DNA of 64,000 bases from Cladocopium goreaui. Taxonomy: Eukaryota; Sar; Dinophyceae; Suessiales; Symbiodiniaceae. Position numbers and translations under genes: made by a program. Under the pieces are notes generated by a model. It was not told where the DNA came from and searched no databases. It saw only the letters and a list, made by a program, of their open reading frames with translations. This document shows, piece by piece, positions 29,531-41,635 of this stretch. The stretch spans positions 299,644-363,643 of the forward strand of contig CAMXCT020006257.1 in the NCBI GenBank assembly GCA_947184155.2, in the 5' to 3' direction. Each line of letters opens with the position of its first letter. Position 1 is the first letter of the stretch.

Positions 29531-29873
29531 CCAGAACAGCTTGCTATGCTGATGGTTGCAAAGCTTGGAAAAGAGCCTCCAAACAACAAGTGCCAGAAAA
29601 ACGCCTCAAATGGCAAAACTTTGCCCACAACCGCGGTGAGTTTGCGAAGCACTTGGGAGGAAGCCCGCGAAAAAGAGTTCTTCTTTGGTCGGAACACAGA
29701 CTTTAGACAGACAGTGGGATTGGTTAAAAACACGATTCCCCGGCAGTCGAATACACATAATAAAGTATAAAGACTGCAGACAAGACTTCAGAAAAAAATG
29801 GAAGTACTTGTATGCTGCAGTCTGGCGCAAGAGTGTCAAAGGCAATGTCCTGAACAACCTCGGACAACTTTAA
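29530..29873 (+). pseudogene. Broken DDE transposase C-terminus (IS1595/Merlin-like)
   Basis: Two overlapping plus frames together read like the end of an IS1595/ISXO2-type transposase. The first has WQNFAHNRGEFAKHL (catalytic-His type H-x-x-GEF motif); after a one-base frame change near 29683 the second has GTQTLDRQWDWLKTRFP (the T-x-x-ID-x-W-x-x-LK block), then an Arg/Lys-rich helix and a stop at 29871-29873. The upstream catalytic Asp residues were not found, so the copy is truncated and frameshifted. The family assignment rests on two motifs recalled from memory. It is probably a dead mobile element inserted beside the minus-strand gene. Confidence 0.45.
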
Positions 29874-32240
29874 AGGAACTTTTCGGCGAAACCCTTGACG
29901 AACAAAACTTTTGTTTCGTTCTTGTAAAACACTAGATTTTCCACTTTTGAAGTGACCCTTCCAAGGGATTCGCATCAGAAATTTATTCCAGAAAAATAAA
30001 AATGTATAAACTACTACAGTTTCGGGCACTTCCCTCATCGTCCTGGCACTGTGTGATGTCATCACCGACACGGCCTCTTACAGATGCTGTTACCTTGTTT
30101 TAGGGTACCTAGGGTGCCCCTTTTTTTTGACTCATAGCCAAATTGCATGAATACCTAAAGCTGTTCGAAGGAACATGTGAGCAAAGACCTAAAAGGTTCA
30201 TGCAGAAACCTTTACATGAGAGGTCATATGGTGGAACATGTTGCCCAAACCATGGAAAGCAATATGGTGAATTACTTAAAGCGATAACGTGATTTGACGG
30301 TGAAGTTGAAAGGTGTGGTTTCTTTTCGCAGCCATTTGGGATTGTATAGTAACCTCATATGCATTGTTTTAGTATTCGTCGGATGTGAATCCACGGGCTC
30401 TCAAAAGGCCTAGAGGTGCTCGCAAAAGGCCTAGAGTACGCACTTCTGACCACAGAACTTGCTGCCAAAACCTGTCACGACACAGGCTCTGGAAAGCAGA
30501 GACTGTGCTTTGGAAACGTGTTTTTTCCACATGTTTCCTGATTTTACCAGATTGATTTATCAATAGCCAAATCGAGAACCTAGCGATAACCAAAAATTGC
30601 CAAAAGGGGCTCCGGGAAGCCAAAGACCCAATCCATACCTGGAGTGGCGCACTTCATTTTTGTGTCAAAGTCTTGAAACATCTACTTGGGGTGATCCAGC
30701 CTAGCCTTGAAACCTACCATTGAATATAACTTTGACCACAAGATCAAAGAGATGAACAGAATCTGCAGAAGCAGAAGCCACGTAACAATGCAAAAACCAA
30801 GCTGTTCCGAGGGAAATTCCTTCCGCACTTGAAGACAAACAGTGGACAGCAGACTGCTGACCATGAAGTGCCCCTATTTTTGGTTCAGTGGAGATGACTG
30901 GAAATGGATTTCCAAATCAACAGCCATTGTTTGACATGCTCCAAAACGATGTAAATCGATATAGCGAACAATCTAAACCGATAACTTGTGCTTATGATCG
31001 CCTTTGTAACCCTTAGTTTTGGCCCCCGCTCATGTGATTTCTCCAAGAGGACCGCAACAAGATGCTGCCCCATTCCCATGTTTCGAAATTTTGTGTTTTC
31101 CCTTTTTGGCTGAATGTTGATCCTCCCATTGCTTCTAATTTTTTCAATTGTTTTAGGCATTGTTTTTGGTTAGAAGTGTGGTGCCAGACTGGTGAAAAAC
31201 AACTTTTCATATTATATAGCAATATGTGTATATGTATATAAGCCCGAAATTAAGTCCCCATTGTTGATTACGTTATACCCATAATCATCCATAATCCATA
31301 ATATGAATCATATCAAATTATATCCATAACCCATCTGAATCCTCATCATTAGTAAAATCCCTAGAACATCCATGACTCCCATCCCTCGCGCCACGAGGCC
31401 TTGAGCGAATCCTCGCATGCCCTGCTTTGTGCAGGGCGATTGGCGCCGTCCAGTGAGGAGGGCTCAGTATGCAAATGCAGATGGTGAGCCACTGGTTGGG
31501 TTGTCAACCAACTGCAAATTGATTGTTTTTTTTTTTAATTGGATTTGTTTAACGTGTTTTTTAATGATTTATTAGATTTGTTCTGTTATGGGATGTTTTA
31601 ATGATTTTTGGGATTTTCTTTGGGACATTTTATGATCTATGGGACTTTCTATGGGGCTTTTGACTGGATATGTAACCAACTTGATATGAGCTGCGGTTTT
31701 GTGAAAATGTGTGAAAACGGAAGATACCCGTAAATTTTGGCCAGAACATATGGAGATGATGATCAAACAGCAAATATGCAAACAACGTCGAATAATTTAA
31801 AAAAACACACATTTTAATGATTTCGAATGCCTATTGAATTTTTCCCTGCAGGTAAATGGCATTATTAAAGATAATATACATGTATAAAATATTAATGCAA
31901 CATCAAAATCCTTGATCCTCTTTCGTCACTTTTCAGATGGTGCGACTCCACATCACCTGTCTTTCACGAGCATTGTTTGCCTAAAGCACGTAGAGCCGGC
32001 ATGTGTGGAAAGAATATGATCCAAATTTGCGAAGGTTTGTGTTCTGAACTATTTTCAAAGGCCTTGTTTTTTTGCAAATGAACACGTTGAAAACCTTGTT
32101 TCTGAAGCATATGTCATACGTATAAACCATGTTCCTTAATCGACCGTGTCAGCTTTCCAAGCGCTTGCCAAAACCTTGTCAGAGGCTTGATAGGGAAGGC
32201 TGTGCACAACTGCACAAGACACCCTGGTTTTCATTTTTTC
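29874..32240. other. Non-coding stretch
   Basis: No convincing exon or element was found. Small details: GGCCTAGAG(GT/TA) duplicated at 30408-30435 and a poly-T tract at 31525-31540. Short minus frames at 30369-30623 and 30885-31160 lack splice or composition support. Confidence 0.45.
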
Positions 32241-32251
32241 GGCCTCATAGA

Positions 32252-34644
32252 TCTTGGGAGCACAGGGAACTTGTCCCCCCAGCGTGTCCCTCGGTTCCAG
32301 GAGTCCAGGTTCAAGACCGAGTTGAAAGGCATATGAATTTGATATTGTATTATTTGTATATATTTGTACGTATATATGTATGTAGAAGAGGCCAAGTATA
32401 TTTTTCGCCAGCAATAAAACTTCTGAATTTCCTTCTAGGCTTTGAGGCTCTACAAAGCTTGGAGCAGCTGGCGGATGATGTTGATCAGGTACCGTGGGAC
32501 CCTCGGCGACCGGCGATGGACATGGACCCACCGTGCCACCATTTGTGGGGATTTAACCAACGAACTGAGGGAAAAAACACTGGGATTTAAGATGGTTTAA
32601 CCAACATGAATTGGGATTTCGCCCACAAAAGATGTGGATTTCACACACAGCGATGTGGATTTGATCAACTTGAAGCCATTAATTACTATTAATTGGGGGA
32701 TGGTCATCGATCCATGTTTATACAAGTATATACCGACCAATTATATACTTAATTATTCACAATTATTCGTGGAATCCTTTCCATGATGGTGGGAAATATG
32801 GGGATGGCTGTTATGATAAGCCCACTGAGTCATCTCCCTTTCCACCCAGATTGAGTCATGGCTACTGTAGCATTGCAAGATGCAGAACTGTGTGGATCAA
32901 GCTATGGTTTGTACCCGTACGGCCCGTACGGGTTGGATCAGTGAAAACAACAGCAGTTCGCTGCTTTCTTCAGCTGCTACAGTTCAAAGGAATGGAATAT
33001 GATATGAATATGATATGAATATGATATGAATATGATATGAATATGAATTGAATATGATATGGAATATGAAATGGATTTTGAAAACTCAAGATCATCATTT
33101 GTCGGTTCCAGGAGCATTTACTCCTTTTGGCCCACACGGTGGCACAGATGATCCTGGCTAGGCAAGCAAGAAGGGCGGTCAGTCATTGCATGATTGTGTT
33201 TTATGGTTTTTCCACTTTCCAAGTTGTGTGGTGTGATACAGATATCTAGAATTCACGTGGTTTGGGTTGTTTTTGGCGTAGAGATTTGAAGAGTAAATCA
33301 TGAAGACTCTCGAAAACTCAATTGTAAACCAAACCCATTTAATTACCCAAATTGACCATGTGGTGGGTGGTGTTAATTGTTAAATCCCAAAAGGGATTTG
33401 TTTATCACCTGAAAGATTGTTTGAGGGTCCCAACAAACTTACTGAGGACCACCACTGATGATACCAAAAGCTTAACTTCAAGAGGAAACCGATCGATGAA
33501 CTTCATGATCCTTGCTGGTGCTTAGTAGGGAATGGGAGAATGATCTATAATTAACTATCAGCATACCTATTAACATTGTCTATTAACCGTTATATCCATC
33601 ATCCAAATCCATCCAAATCCCCCATTCCACCACTCCCTTCTCAGCCCCAGTAAGCTTCGGAATCATGTGAGCTTTTCGAAACAGCGAGTTGTATGCTAGC
33701 TGAGCAGGACCTGAAACGAACCCTTTCAGTACCATGTCAATGACAAAATGGATCGACATGGGGTAAATGGCGGCCATGGTTTATGGCGTTTTTATGGGTT
33801 TGCTGAATTACCCTCCTAAGTCTTTGTCTTGAGCATAAAAAAATCCCAAATCTTTGTTGCAAATCTATGGAACTCATTGAACATATTGAACGCGGTGCTT
33901 GAAAGCATGTCTTCACCCATCCATATTGATGATATTAGAATATATTAAACTGACTTCCAAAGGGTCTGGGTGGTGTCAACCGTTCACCGGGCTATCCCTA
34001 TTTTGATCCGGCTCCATGATAGCCAAACTCGGAGCACCTGAAGCCTGGCTCAAAACCAGAAATCATGACTGACATGTTTCAACCACTCCAAAATAGGACG
34101 CACATTGCAATGAAAAAAACACTTGTAGCAGCAATTCTCGGGAAATCTCGGGAATTCCTCGCCTTGAAATGGATGTTTGGAAACTCTGGGTGGATATTGC
34201 CATGAAAGTGTGTCTATTGAATCCTTTCCAACCAGGATCCAAACATCTCCAAACACCAAAATTGGCCAAAGGGCAGCCTGTCCATGGTGCATCATGGTGC
34301 ATCGGGTCGTGGCTTCCACGAAAAAAGCTGAGAGTGAGTCCAAAGCGTTTCTGGGTGCTGTGGTTTCAACGGTTTCAGGTCTTGTCCGATAAGCAAATGC
34401 CAGCTTGATCAGCCTGCCAATCGTATGTTTGAATACCACTTAAGGAAGGCTGAGCCGCTAGCAATTGCTTACCCTGTGCAGTATATATGTTTAATGTCCA
34501 GAAAATATCTAAGGTTGAGTGTCCACTATCTGACGAAGGACTTTTTGCTTCTCCTTGAAGGCGAAGGTGCGATTTTTCGAAATCTGCAGGGGAGAGCCGT
34601 CAGTTGAACACGTGGCGTTGTTCGGCCATGCAGAGGCAACATAG
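32252..34644 (+). CDS. Multi-exon plus-strand gene, unknown function
   Basis: Exon-like pieces with sensible splice signals line up on the plus strand: about 32252-32335 (SWEHRELVPPACPSVPG); 32439-32488 between TTCCTTCTAG and CAG|GTACCG (FEALQSLEQLADDVDQ); 33113-33178 between TTCCAG and GTCAGT (EHLLLLAHTVAQMILARQA); about 34275-34388 (PCPWCIMVHRVVASTKKAES, with a CxxC); and the last, 34561-34644, after CTTGAAG (AKVRFFEICRGEP, VEHVALFGHAEAT, stop TAG). A short frame from ATG 32862 (MATVALQDAELCGSS) may be another exon. The first exon, intervening exons and phases were not fully worked out. No family recognised. Confidence 0.42.
32998..33066. repeat. ATATGATATGA tandem repeat
   Basis: Six units of about 11 bp (AATATGATATG) lie in a proposed intron. 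Confidence 0.85.
33583..33777 (-). CDS. Doubtful minus-strand frame
   Basis: A 64-codon frame beginning MAAIYPMSIHFVIDMVLKGF has protein-like composition and a GTTTCAG|GTCC junction inside. It lies within the span of plus-strand exons, so it is probably chance or an antisense remnant. No family recognised. Confidence 0.15.
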   Translation of the reverse strand: MAAIYPMSIHFVIDMVLKGFVSGPAQLAYNSLFRKAHMIPKLTGAEKGVVEWGIWMDLDDGYNG

Positions 34645-34969
34645 TCCAATCCCTTCCCCCAATACTAGACTCCCCCATAATATGATTCATTAATATTATC
34701 GAAGGAAGTTTAGAAGTCAAACTTCTGACATCTTCCGACAATATGGAAAGATGGAAAAGCAGAGGTGGGAAGAGTCAGAGAAGAGAAGAGAAGAGAAGAG
34801 AAGAAGAGAGAAGATCAGAGAAGAGAAAGAGTCAGAAGAAAGAAGATGCAGGTGCGCGAAAAGGTAGCAAAGTCGCGAAACACTGTGTTTTTCCAATGAT
34901 TTGTGGCTCCGGAGGGTCGAAAAGTTGGCTCGCTAAAGCGGTGGGTGCGGAGCCATCTGGCCAGATGAG

Positions 34970-35215
34970 CGATTAATAATTGCACTCCGTTGTGGCGCCA
35001 AGCACATGTCGAAGTCAAAATGTACAAAACGCACCAACGTCGGAACACTTTTGGAAGTTGAGATGTCGAAAAAGCGCACGCCGTTGTGGCGCGAAGCACA
35101 TTTCGATGTCAAAAGTGTAAAAACTTGACGGGCTCGGAGCACTTGTGGACGTCCAGATGTCGTTTTGCGTGGCAGGCGCGAGGGATTCTGCATGTTGTCA
35201 AAAGTGAGCAAAACG
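34970..35215 (+). repeat. Repeat D body units leading into a satellite
   Basis: Two diverged units share GTTGTGGCGC(C/G)AAGCACAT and GAAGTCAAAA, followed by TCGTTTTGCGTGGCAGGCGC, the body motif of repeat D at 17.6 and 37.7 kb. The ACTACAACTAC satellite starts directly after. Confidence 0.65.
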
Positions 35216-35227
35216 TGAGGATTTTGT

Positions 35228-35887
35228 AGCAGTTTCAACTACAGCCACAACTACAACTCAAACTACAACTACAACGAAAGTACATTACACTATATACATT
35301 ACACCATTTACATTACACTACACTACACTCAATTATACCTCACTAAACTACACTACAACTACAACTACAACTGCAACTGCAACTACAACTACAGCTACTT
35401 TACACTACACTGCACACACTCCACTACACTACACTACACTCCACCCCACTGAGACTTCACTACACTACACTCAATTACATTATACTACACTACAACTACA
35501 ACTACAACTACAACTACAACTACAACTACAACTTACCACAACTACCACTACAACTACACTACATTACACTGCGCTACGCTAATTACATTAGACTACACTA
35601 ATTACATTACACTACGCTACACTACATTACACTTTACTACACTACATTAACTATAACTACAGCTGCAACTACACTACATTACACTACACTACACTAATTT
35701 GATTACACTACGCTACACAAAACTAATCTGCACTACACTACACTCCATTACACTCCACTACACTTCACTACACTCGATTAAACTACACTACAGTACACTA
35801 CAGTACGCTACAGTACATTACAGTACACTACAGTACACTACAATAAACACTGCAGTACACTACAGCACACTACAGTACACTACAGTT
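35228..35887. repeat. Satellite ACTACAACTAC / ACACTACACT
   Basis: 5-6 bp units (ACTAC, AACTAC, ACATTACACT) run for about 660 bp and continue after an inserted element at 36371-36725. Confidence 0.9.
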
Positions 35888-35894
35888 CAGCACA

Positions 35895-36364
35895 GCTCAT
35901 AGAAAGCAGTTGCTACCCCCTTGGGTGTGACCCTCCTTATCTGGCGGTGGGAGCAGGTAAGTCAAATAACTGCTCTAAAGAGCCCATAAAGGCCTCAAAA
36001 TCCCTTTATAGTGCCTCTAAAAGCCCTCATCATCCCTTATAGTGACCCTTACACCCTTCATAACGGCTCTCAATCCCTCTTGAGTGCTCTTAACACACGA
36101 GAGGCACGGACTCAACTCATAACTGGCTCATATCAGCTCTCAAGTGCTCTTTTGGTGATGCTCTTGAGGGCTTCGAGCAGCTAAGAGCAGTTAAGATGGG
36201 GGGGGTCACATCAATGATACCTGCTATTTTACAGGGTTTTGGGCCCTCACATCAACAACTAAGCAACACACAGGGGAGGCTCAGCTCGATTTGGGTGCTG
36301 TTCAAACTGGCCCTTCAAGATGAGGGGGGTCAGATACAGAGGGCTCGCTCCTGCTTTCTGTGAA
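35895..36364. mobile_element. 470-bp inverted-repeat element inserted in the satellite
   Basis: Imperfect terminal inverted repeats TCATAGAAAGCAG (left) and CTGCTTTCTGTGA (right) match at 12 of 13 positions. CAGCACA flanks both sides (35888-35894 and 36365-36371), a 7-bp candidate target duplication inside an otherwise continuous satellite. The interior is rich in CTCTAAGAGC-like and CCCTTATAG blocks and has no coding frame, so it is a non-autonomous DNA transposon. Confidence 0.7.
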
Positions 36365-36370
36365 CAGCAC

Positions 36371-36725
36371 ACTACGACTACAACTACATAACACTACACT
36401 ACAATACAACTGCAACTGCAACTGCAACTACGCTAGATAACGCTACACTACACTACAACTACAGCTCCAACTACAACTACAACTACGCTAGTTTACACTA
36501 CACCACACTGCACTAGACTAGACTAGACTAGACTAGACTAGACTAGGCTACACAAACTACAGCTACAACTACAACTACATCTACGCTACTTCACACTACA
36601 CTACACTAGGCTACACCACACTACACTACCCTACAAGTACAATACACTACACTCATTACACCACCACAAATGCAACTGCAACTGCGCTACACTAATTACA
36701 CTACACCACAACTACAACACACTAC
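36371..36725. repeat. Continuation of the ACTACAACTAC satellite
   Basis: Same units as at 35228-35887, including an ACTAG run at 36508-36545. Confidence 0.9.
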
Positions 36726-36734
36726 ATCCAGCAG

Positions 36735-37287
36735 TTGTGGGTGAGGTGACCGACCGGGTGACCACTGCAACCATTGTAACCACTCCAAAAAGCACAACTC
36801 CAACCACCTTTCAGTCCATCAGTGGATTCGCTCTGCAATCCGTGATTCACAACAACCAAACTCTCCTATAGGTTTCCTATTTTCGAAACTTCCGCCACCG
36901 CCTTGTGCGGTACTACTGATAATTATACGTTTTTGTAGGGTATCTATGCTTCGTACTGGTTGGGGGACCCAATCGGGATTTTGTATATATGGGAATGGGT
37001 CAAAACTCAAGAGGCAAACAGATTGTCTGATCATATTCAGTAGTAAACTGTACCCAAGCCCGGTCTTCTGGGTCGAATGTGATATGAATCCGTTATTTTC
37101 TGGATGAAAAGGCATGATTGGCTCCATTGGTTCTAAACTAGCCCAACCCGCCGATCTGCCTGTGCCGGGCTTTTCCGTGCAGGTCTGGGAAAAAGGAACA
37201 GCATCAATGAAATTGAAGAGAGAGTCATTCGGGGGAAGAGTTCTAAGACCCTATGTCCCAGAGATACTTGGGCCTTGTGAATGTGAG
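36735..37287 (+). CDS. Two plus-strand exons of an unknown gene
   Basis: The first frame, 36735-36867, reads VGEVTDRVTTATIVTTPKST and SGFALQSVIHNNQ (Thr-rich) up to CTATAG. The second, 37186-37287, lies between TTTTCCGTGCAG and GAG|GTCATT and reads VWEKGTASMKLKRESFGG and VLRPYVPEILGPCECE; codon content and flanking splice sites make it one of the more convincing isolated exons in the window. These could be 5' exons of the TPR gene at 41.9 kb across a satellite-filled intron, or a separate gene. Confidence 0.4.
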
Positions 37288-37667
37288 GTCATTTCTTTTG
37301 GGGGGGCAGTTGTTGAAAAGGGATGAAAAGGGATGAAATTTAGTGGCTTGAATTTCACACACAGGCGTCCCAGATAGCATCTGGAATTCGTCTACGGGTT
37401 GGGGATGTTCTATTTTATTCTACTGTGTTCCATTGCCATGTTTGGTGACGAGAGGGTAATTCAGGGTACATCCTTTGTTTTCTTAATCCAATTTTCAAGG
37501 ATTAAAACCCAAATTGTCAGCATTGCATCATCATTTGGGGTTCCTTCATAGAATAAAATATCAGGATTCTTCCTTGGGTTCAGCCTTCGTGGATGCCGTC
37601 GAGGGCGAAGAGAATGTGGGTCCCGCCACGCACATGTTGCTGGGTGATGGTTTGGTTCTGTTGGTTT

Positions 37668-38812
37668 TTCCCGAATGCGTAGCGATGGGTTCTTGTTTTC
37701 TTTCTTGGGGGTCTGGGGGTGGTGGATTGTTTGCTCGTCGTTTTGGTTTTTTTCTCTAATCGCGCCGTCCCGCTGTCTTTGGGGAAAGTGAGAGAATGTT
37801 TGTGACGTGTGATAGTGCATTTCGGGTGGCAGGCGTGGGACTTTGTGGCTTCAGGCGAAAGTTGCTCCCCGACCCTCTAATCGCGTCGTCCCGCTGTCTA
37901 TGGGGAAAGTGAGAAAAGCTGATGCTTTGTGACGTGTGAAAGTGGATTTTGCGTGGCAGGCCTGGGGCTTTGTGGCACTCAGGGGAAAGTTGCTCCCCGA
38001 CCCTCTAATCGCGTCGTCCCACTGTCTTTAGGGAAGGTGAGAAAAGCTGATGTTTTCTGACGTGTGAAAATGTATTTCGCGTGGCAAAGCGTCGGACTTT
38101 GTGGCACTCGGGCAAAAGTTGCTCCAACTCTGATCGCGTCGTCCCGCTGTCTATGGGGAAAGTGAGAAAAGGTAATGTTTTGTGACGTGTCAAAGTACAT
38201 TTCGCGTGGCGTGGGGCTTTCTGGCACTCAGGCGAAAGTTGCTTCGCGGCTCTCTAATGTTTACGCCCCGCGCTGTCTATGGCAAAAGTGAGAAAAGGTG
38301 ATGTGTTGTGACGTGTGAAAGTGGATTTTGCGTGGCAGGCCTGGGGCTTTGTGGCACTCAGGGGAAAGTTGCTCCCCGACCCTCTAATCGCGTCGTCCCA
38401 CTGTCTTTAGGGAAGGTGAGAAAAGCTGATGTTTTCTGACGTGTGAAAATGTATTTCGCGTGGCAAAGCGTCGGACTTTGTGGCACTCGGGCAAAAGTTG
38501 CTCCAACTCTGATCGCGTCGTCCCGCTGTCTATGGGGAAAGTGAGAAAAGGTAATGTTTTGTGACGTGTCAAAGTACATTTCGCGTGGCGTGGGGCTTTC
38601 TGGCACTCAGGCGAAAGTTGCTTCGCGGCTCTCTAATGTTTACGCCCCGCGCTGTCTATGGGGAAAGTGAGAAAAGGTGATGTGTTGTGACGTGTGAAAG
38701 TGGATTTCGCGTGGCAGGCCTGGGGCTTTCTGGCACTCAAGCGAAAGTTGTTTCGCGGCTCTCTGATGTTTGTGTCGCCACGGTGTCTTTGGGAAAAGTG
38801 GGAAAAGGTGCA
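37668..38812 (+). repeat. Repeat D: head plus tandem units of about 126 bp, 379-bp higher-order copy
   Basis: The head (TTCCCGAATGCGTAGC) matches 17.6 kb. About nine body units follow, each with CTGTCTATGGGGAAAGTGAG, GACGTGTGAAAGTG, TTTCGCGTGGCAGGC and GGCGAAAGTTGCT. Three units make a higher-order block: about 37929-38307 is repeated almost exactly at 38308-38686 (offset 379). Identical minus-strand frames of 82 codons in both copies are by-products. The array passes directly into the GTGTGGAGTGTGAAG satellite. Confidence 0.85.
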
Positions 38813-38814
38813 GT

Positions 38815-41035
38815 GCAAAGAGTGTGGAGTGTGAAGTGTGCAGTGGAGAGTGTGGAGTGTGAAATGTGACGAGTGGAGTGGTGGAGTGCGAAGTGTGGAG
38901 TGTGAAGTGTGGAGTGTGAAGTGTGGAGTGCGAAGTGTGGAGTGTGAAGTGTGGAGTGTGAAGTGTGGAGTGGGAGGTGTGGAGTGTGGAGTTTGAAGTG
39001 TGGAGTGTGGAGTGTGAAGTGTGGGGTGATGGGGTTTGAAGTGTGGGGTGTGAAGTGTGCAGTGTGAAGTGTGGAGTGTGCAGTGGAGAGTGTGGAGTGT
39101 GCAGTGTGGAGTGTGCAGTGGAGGATGTGAAATGTGCAGTGTGGAGTGGTGGAGTGGTGGAGTGGTTGAGTGCGAAGTGTGGAGTGTGAAGTGTGGAGTG
39201 TGAAGTGTGAAGTGTGCAGTGTGAAGTGTGCAGTGGAGGATGTGAAGTGTGCAGTGTGGAGTGGTGGAGTGGTGGAGTGGTTGAGTGCGAAGTGTGGAGT
39301 GTGAAGTGTGGAGTGTGAAGTGTGGAGTGTGAAGTGCGGAGTGTGAAGTGCGCAGTGGAGAGTGTGAAGTCGAGAGTGTGGATTGTGAAGTGTGGAGTAG
39401 AGTGTGAAGTGTGGAGTGTGAAATGTGGTGTGTGAAGTGTGGAGTGGAGAAGTGTGAAGTGTGGAGTGAGTGTGAAGTGTGGAGTGTGCAGTGTGAAGTG
39501 TGGAGTGTGGAGTGATGAGTGGGGAATGTTGAGTGTGAGAAGCAGGGTGTGGAGTGGAGAGTGTGAAGTGCAGAGTGTCGAGTGTGAAGTGTGCAGTGTT
39601 GAGTGTGGAGTCTGATGTGGGAAGTGTGAAGTGTGAAGTGTGGAGTAAGAAGTGTGGAGTGCGAGGTGTGAAGTGTGGAGCGTGAAGTGAAGTGTGAAGT
39701 GTGGAGTGTGAAGTGTGAAGTGTGAAGTGTTGTTTGTGAAGTGTTGCTTGTGAAGTGTGGAGTGTGATGTGTGGAGTGTGAAGTGTGGAGTGTGGAGTGG
39801 AGAGTCTGAAGTGAGAAGTGTATAGAAGTGTGGAGTGTGAAGTGTGGAGTGTGGATTGTCGAGTGTGAAGTGTGGAATGTGGAGTGTGAAGTGTGGAGTG
39901 TGGAGCGGGGAGTGTTGAGTGTGAAGTGTTAAGTGTGAAGCGTGGAGTGTGGAGTGTGAAGTGTTGAGTGGAGAGTGTGGAGTGCGGAGTGCGGAGTCTG
40001 ATGTGGAAAGCGTGGAGTGTTGAGTGTGGAGTGTGAAGTGTGAAGTGTGGAGTTCATGGTGCAAAGTGTGAAATGGAGTGTGAAGTGTGAAGTCTGGAGT
40101 GTGAGGTGTGGAGTGTGAAGTGTGAAGTGTGGAGTGTGAAGTGGAGTGCAAAGTGTGGAGTGTGAAGTCTGGAAAGTGTGGAGTGTGGACTGTGAAATGG
40201 GAAGTGTGGAGTGTGAAGTGTGCAGTGTCAGGTGTGCAGTGTGAGGTGTGGACTTTGGAGTTTGCAGCGTGAAGTGCGAAGTGAAGTGTGAAGTGTGAAG
40301 TTTGGAGTATGAAGTGAGGAGTGTGAAGTGTGGAGTGTGCAGTGTGAAGTGTGGAGTGGGGAGTGGGGATTGTTGAGTGTGAAGTGTGGACTTCATGCTG
40401 CAAAGTGCGAAGTGTGAAGTGTGGAGTCTGATGTGGGAAGTGTGAAGTGTGAAGTGTGGAGTGTGAAGTGTGGAGTGCGAAGTGTGGAGTGTGAAGTCTG
40501 AAGGTGTGGAGTGTGGAGTGTTGAGTGTGAAGTGTGGGGTGTGGAGTGCGGAGTGTGGAGTGTGAATTGTGGAGTGGAGAGTGTGGAGTGTGATGTGGGA
40601 AGTGTGGAGTGTGGAGTGTGAAGTGTGAAGTGTTGAGTGTGAAGTGTGATGTGGGAAGTATGAAGTGTGAGGTGTGGAGTAAGCAGTGTGGAGTGTGAGT
40701 TGTGAAGTGTGAGTTGTGAAGTGTGGAGCGTGGAGTGAAGTGTGAAGTGTGGAGTGTGAAGTGTGGAGTGCAGGTTGCAAAGTGTGATATGGAGTCTGAA
40801 GTGTGGAGTGTGGTGTGTGAAGTGTGGATTGGAGAGTGTGAAGTGTGAAGGGGAGTGCGAAGTGTGGAGCTTGAAGTGTGGAGTGGTCAGTGGAGAGTAA
40901 GAAGTGTGAAGCGTGGAGTGCGTGGAGTGTGGAATGTGAAGTATGGAGTGGAGAGTGTGAGTGTGAAGTGTGAAGTGTGGAGTGGAGAGTGTGATGTGTG
41001 GAGAGCGAAGTGCGCAGTGGAGAGTTTGAAGTGTG
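38815..41035. repeat. Satellite GTGTGGAGTGTGAAG (2.2 kb)
   Basis: 7-8 bp blocks GTGTGGA, GTGTGAA, GTGTGCA are mixed in no fixed order, the complement of the class of satellite at 18.5 kb. Long minus-strand frames (587, 283 and 222 codons, His/Thr/Ser/Leu-rich) are by-products. GGAGTGGTGGAGTGG blocks near 39140 and 39255 show local duplication of about 115 bp. Confidence 0.9.
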
Positions 41036-41394
41036 GAAGAAAGATAGAAGATGGGGGTCAAAAATTACCGGGAAGATAGAAGATCCAAAAGTGGATCCGC
41101 ATCATGGTCCTCCAAGCGGTCTCCAAAATCCTTTCCGACCCTGGTTTTGGCCCTATTTTGACATAGTATCTTCTATGTGATTCTTCCCAAAACGCCTTTC
41201 AGAAAACAAGAAACATAGAAGATGGGGTACAAAAATGGTAGCTGAATATCTTCTATCTTTGGGGTATGCGCTATACATAGTGGTACTGGGAATTACTCCG
41301 TGCAAGATTTGCAGTATAAAGTATTACTGCAAGGTACTGCGTGGACGCTTGGTAGTACAAAGTAGTACTGCGAGGTGTTCCAGATGTGTCAAGC

Positions 41395-41635
41395 AATAGT
41401 GTCCAAAAAGAGTGTCTTACAAGAGTGTTTCAGAGTATTGAGAGAGAGTGTTTTACCAGAGTGTGCCACAAGAGTGTCGAGCAAGAGTGTCAGGCCAGAG
41501 TGTCTCACAAGAGTGTCCCATAAAAGTGTCCCACAAGAGTATCTCACAAGAGTATGCCACAAGAGTGTCACGCAAGAGTGTCCCACACGACTGTCCGAGA
41601 AGAGTGTCCAGCAAGAGTGTTCTGCAAGAGTGGTT
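41395..41635. repeat. 13-bp minisatellite AGTGTCCCACAAG
   Basis: About 17 tandem 13-bp units with variable positions 7-10. Frames open on both strands are by-products. GTACTGC blocks at 41320-41375 precede it. Confidence 0.88.

Noticed and set aside
37979..38606. Identical pairs of minus frames, 82 and 62 codons
   Set aside because: They are the two copies of the 379-bp repeat block, not paralogous genes.
38640..41061. Minus-strand frames of 587, 283 and 222 codons
   Set aside because: Same His/Thr/Ser composition over the GTGTGGAGTGTGAAG satellite; no domain, no start context, overlapping registers.
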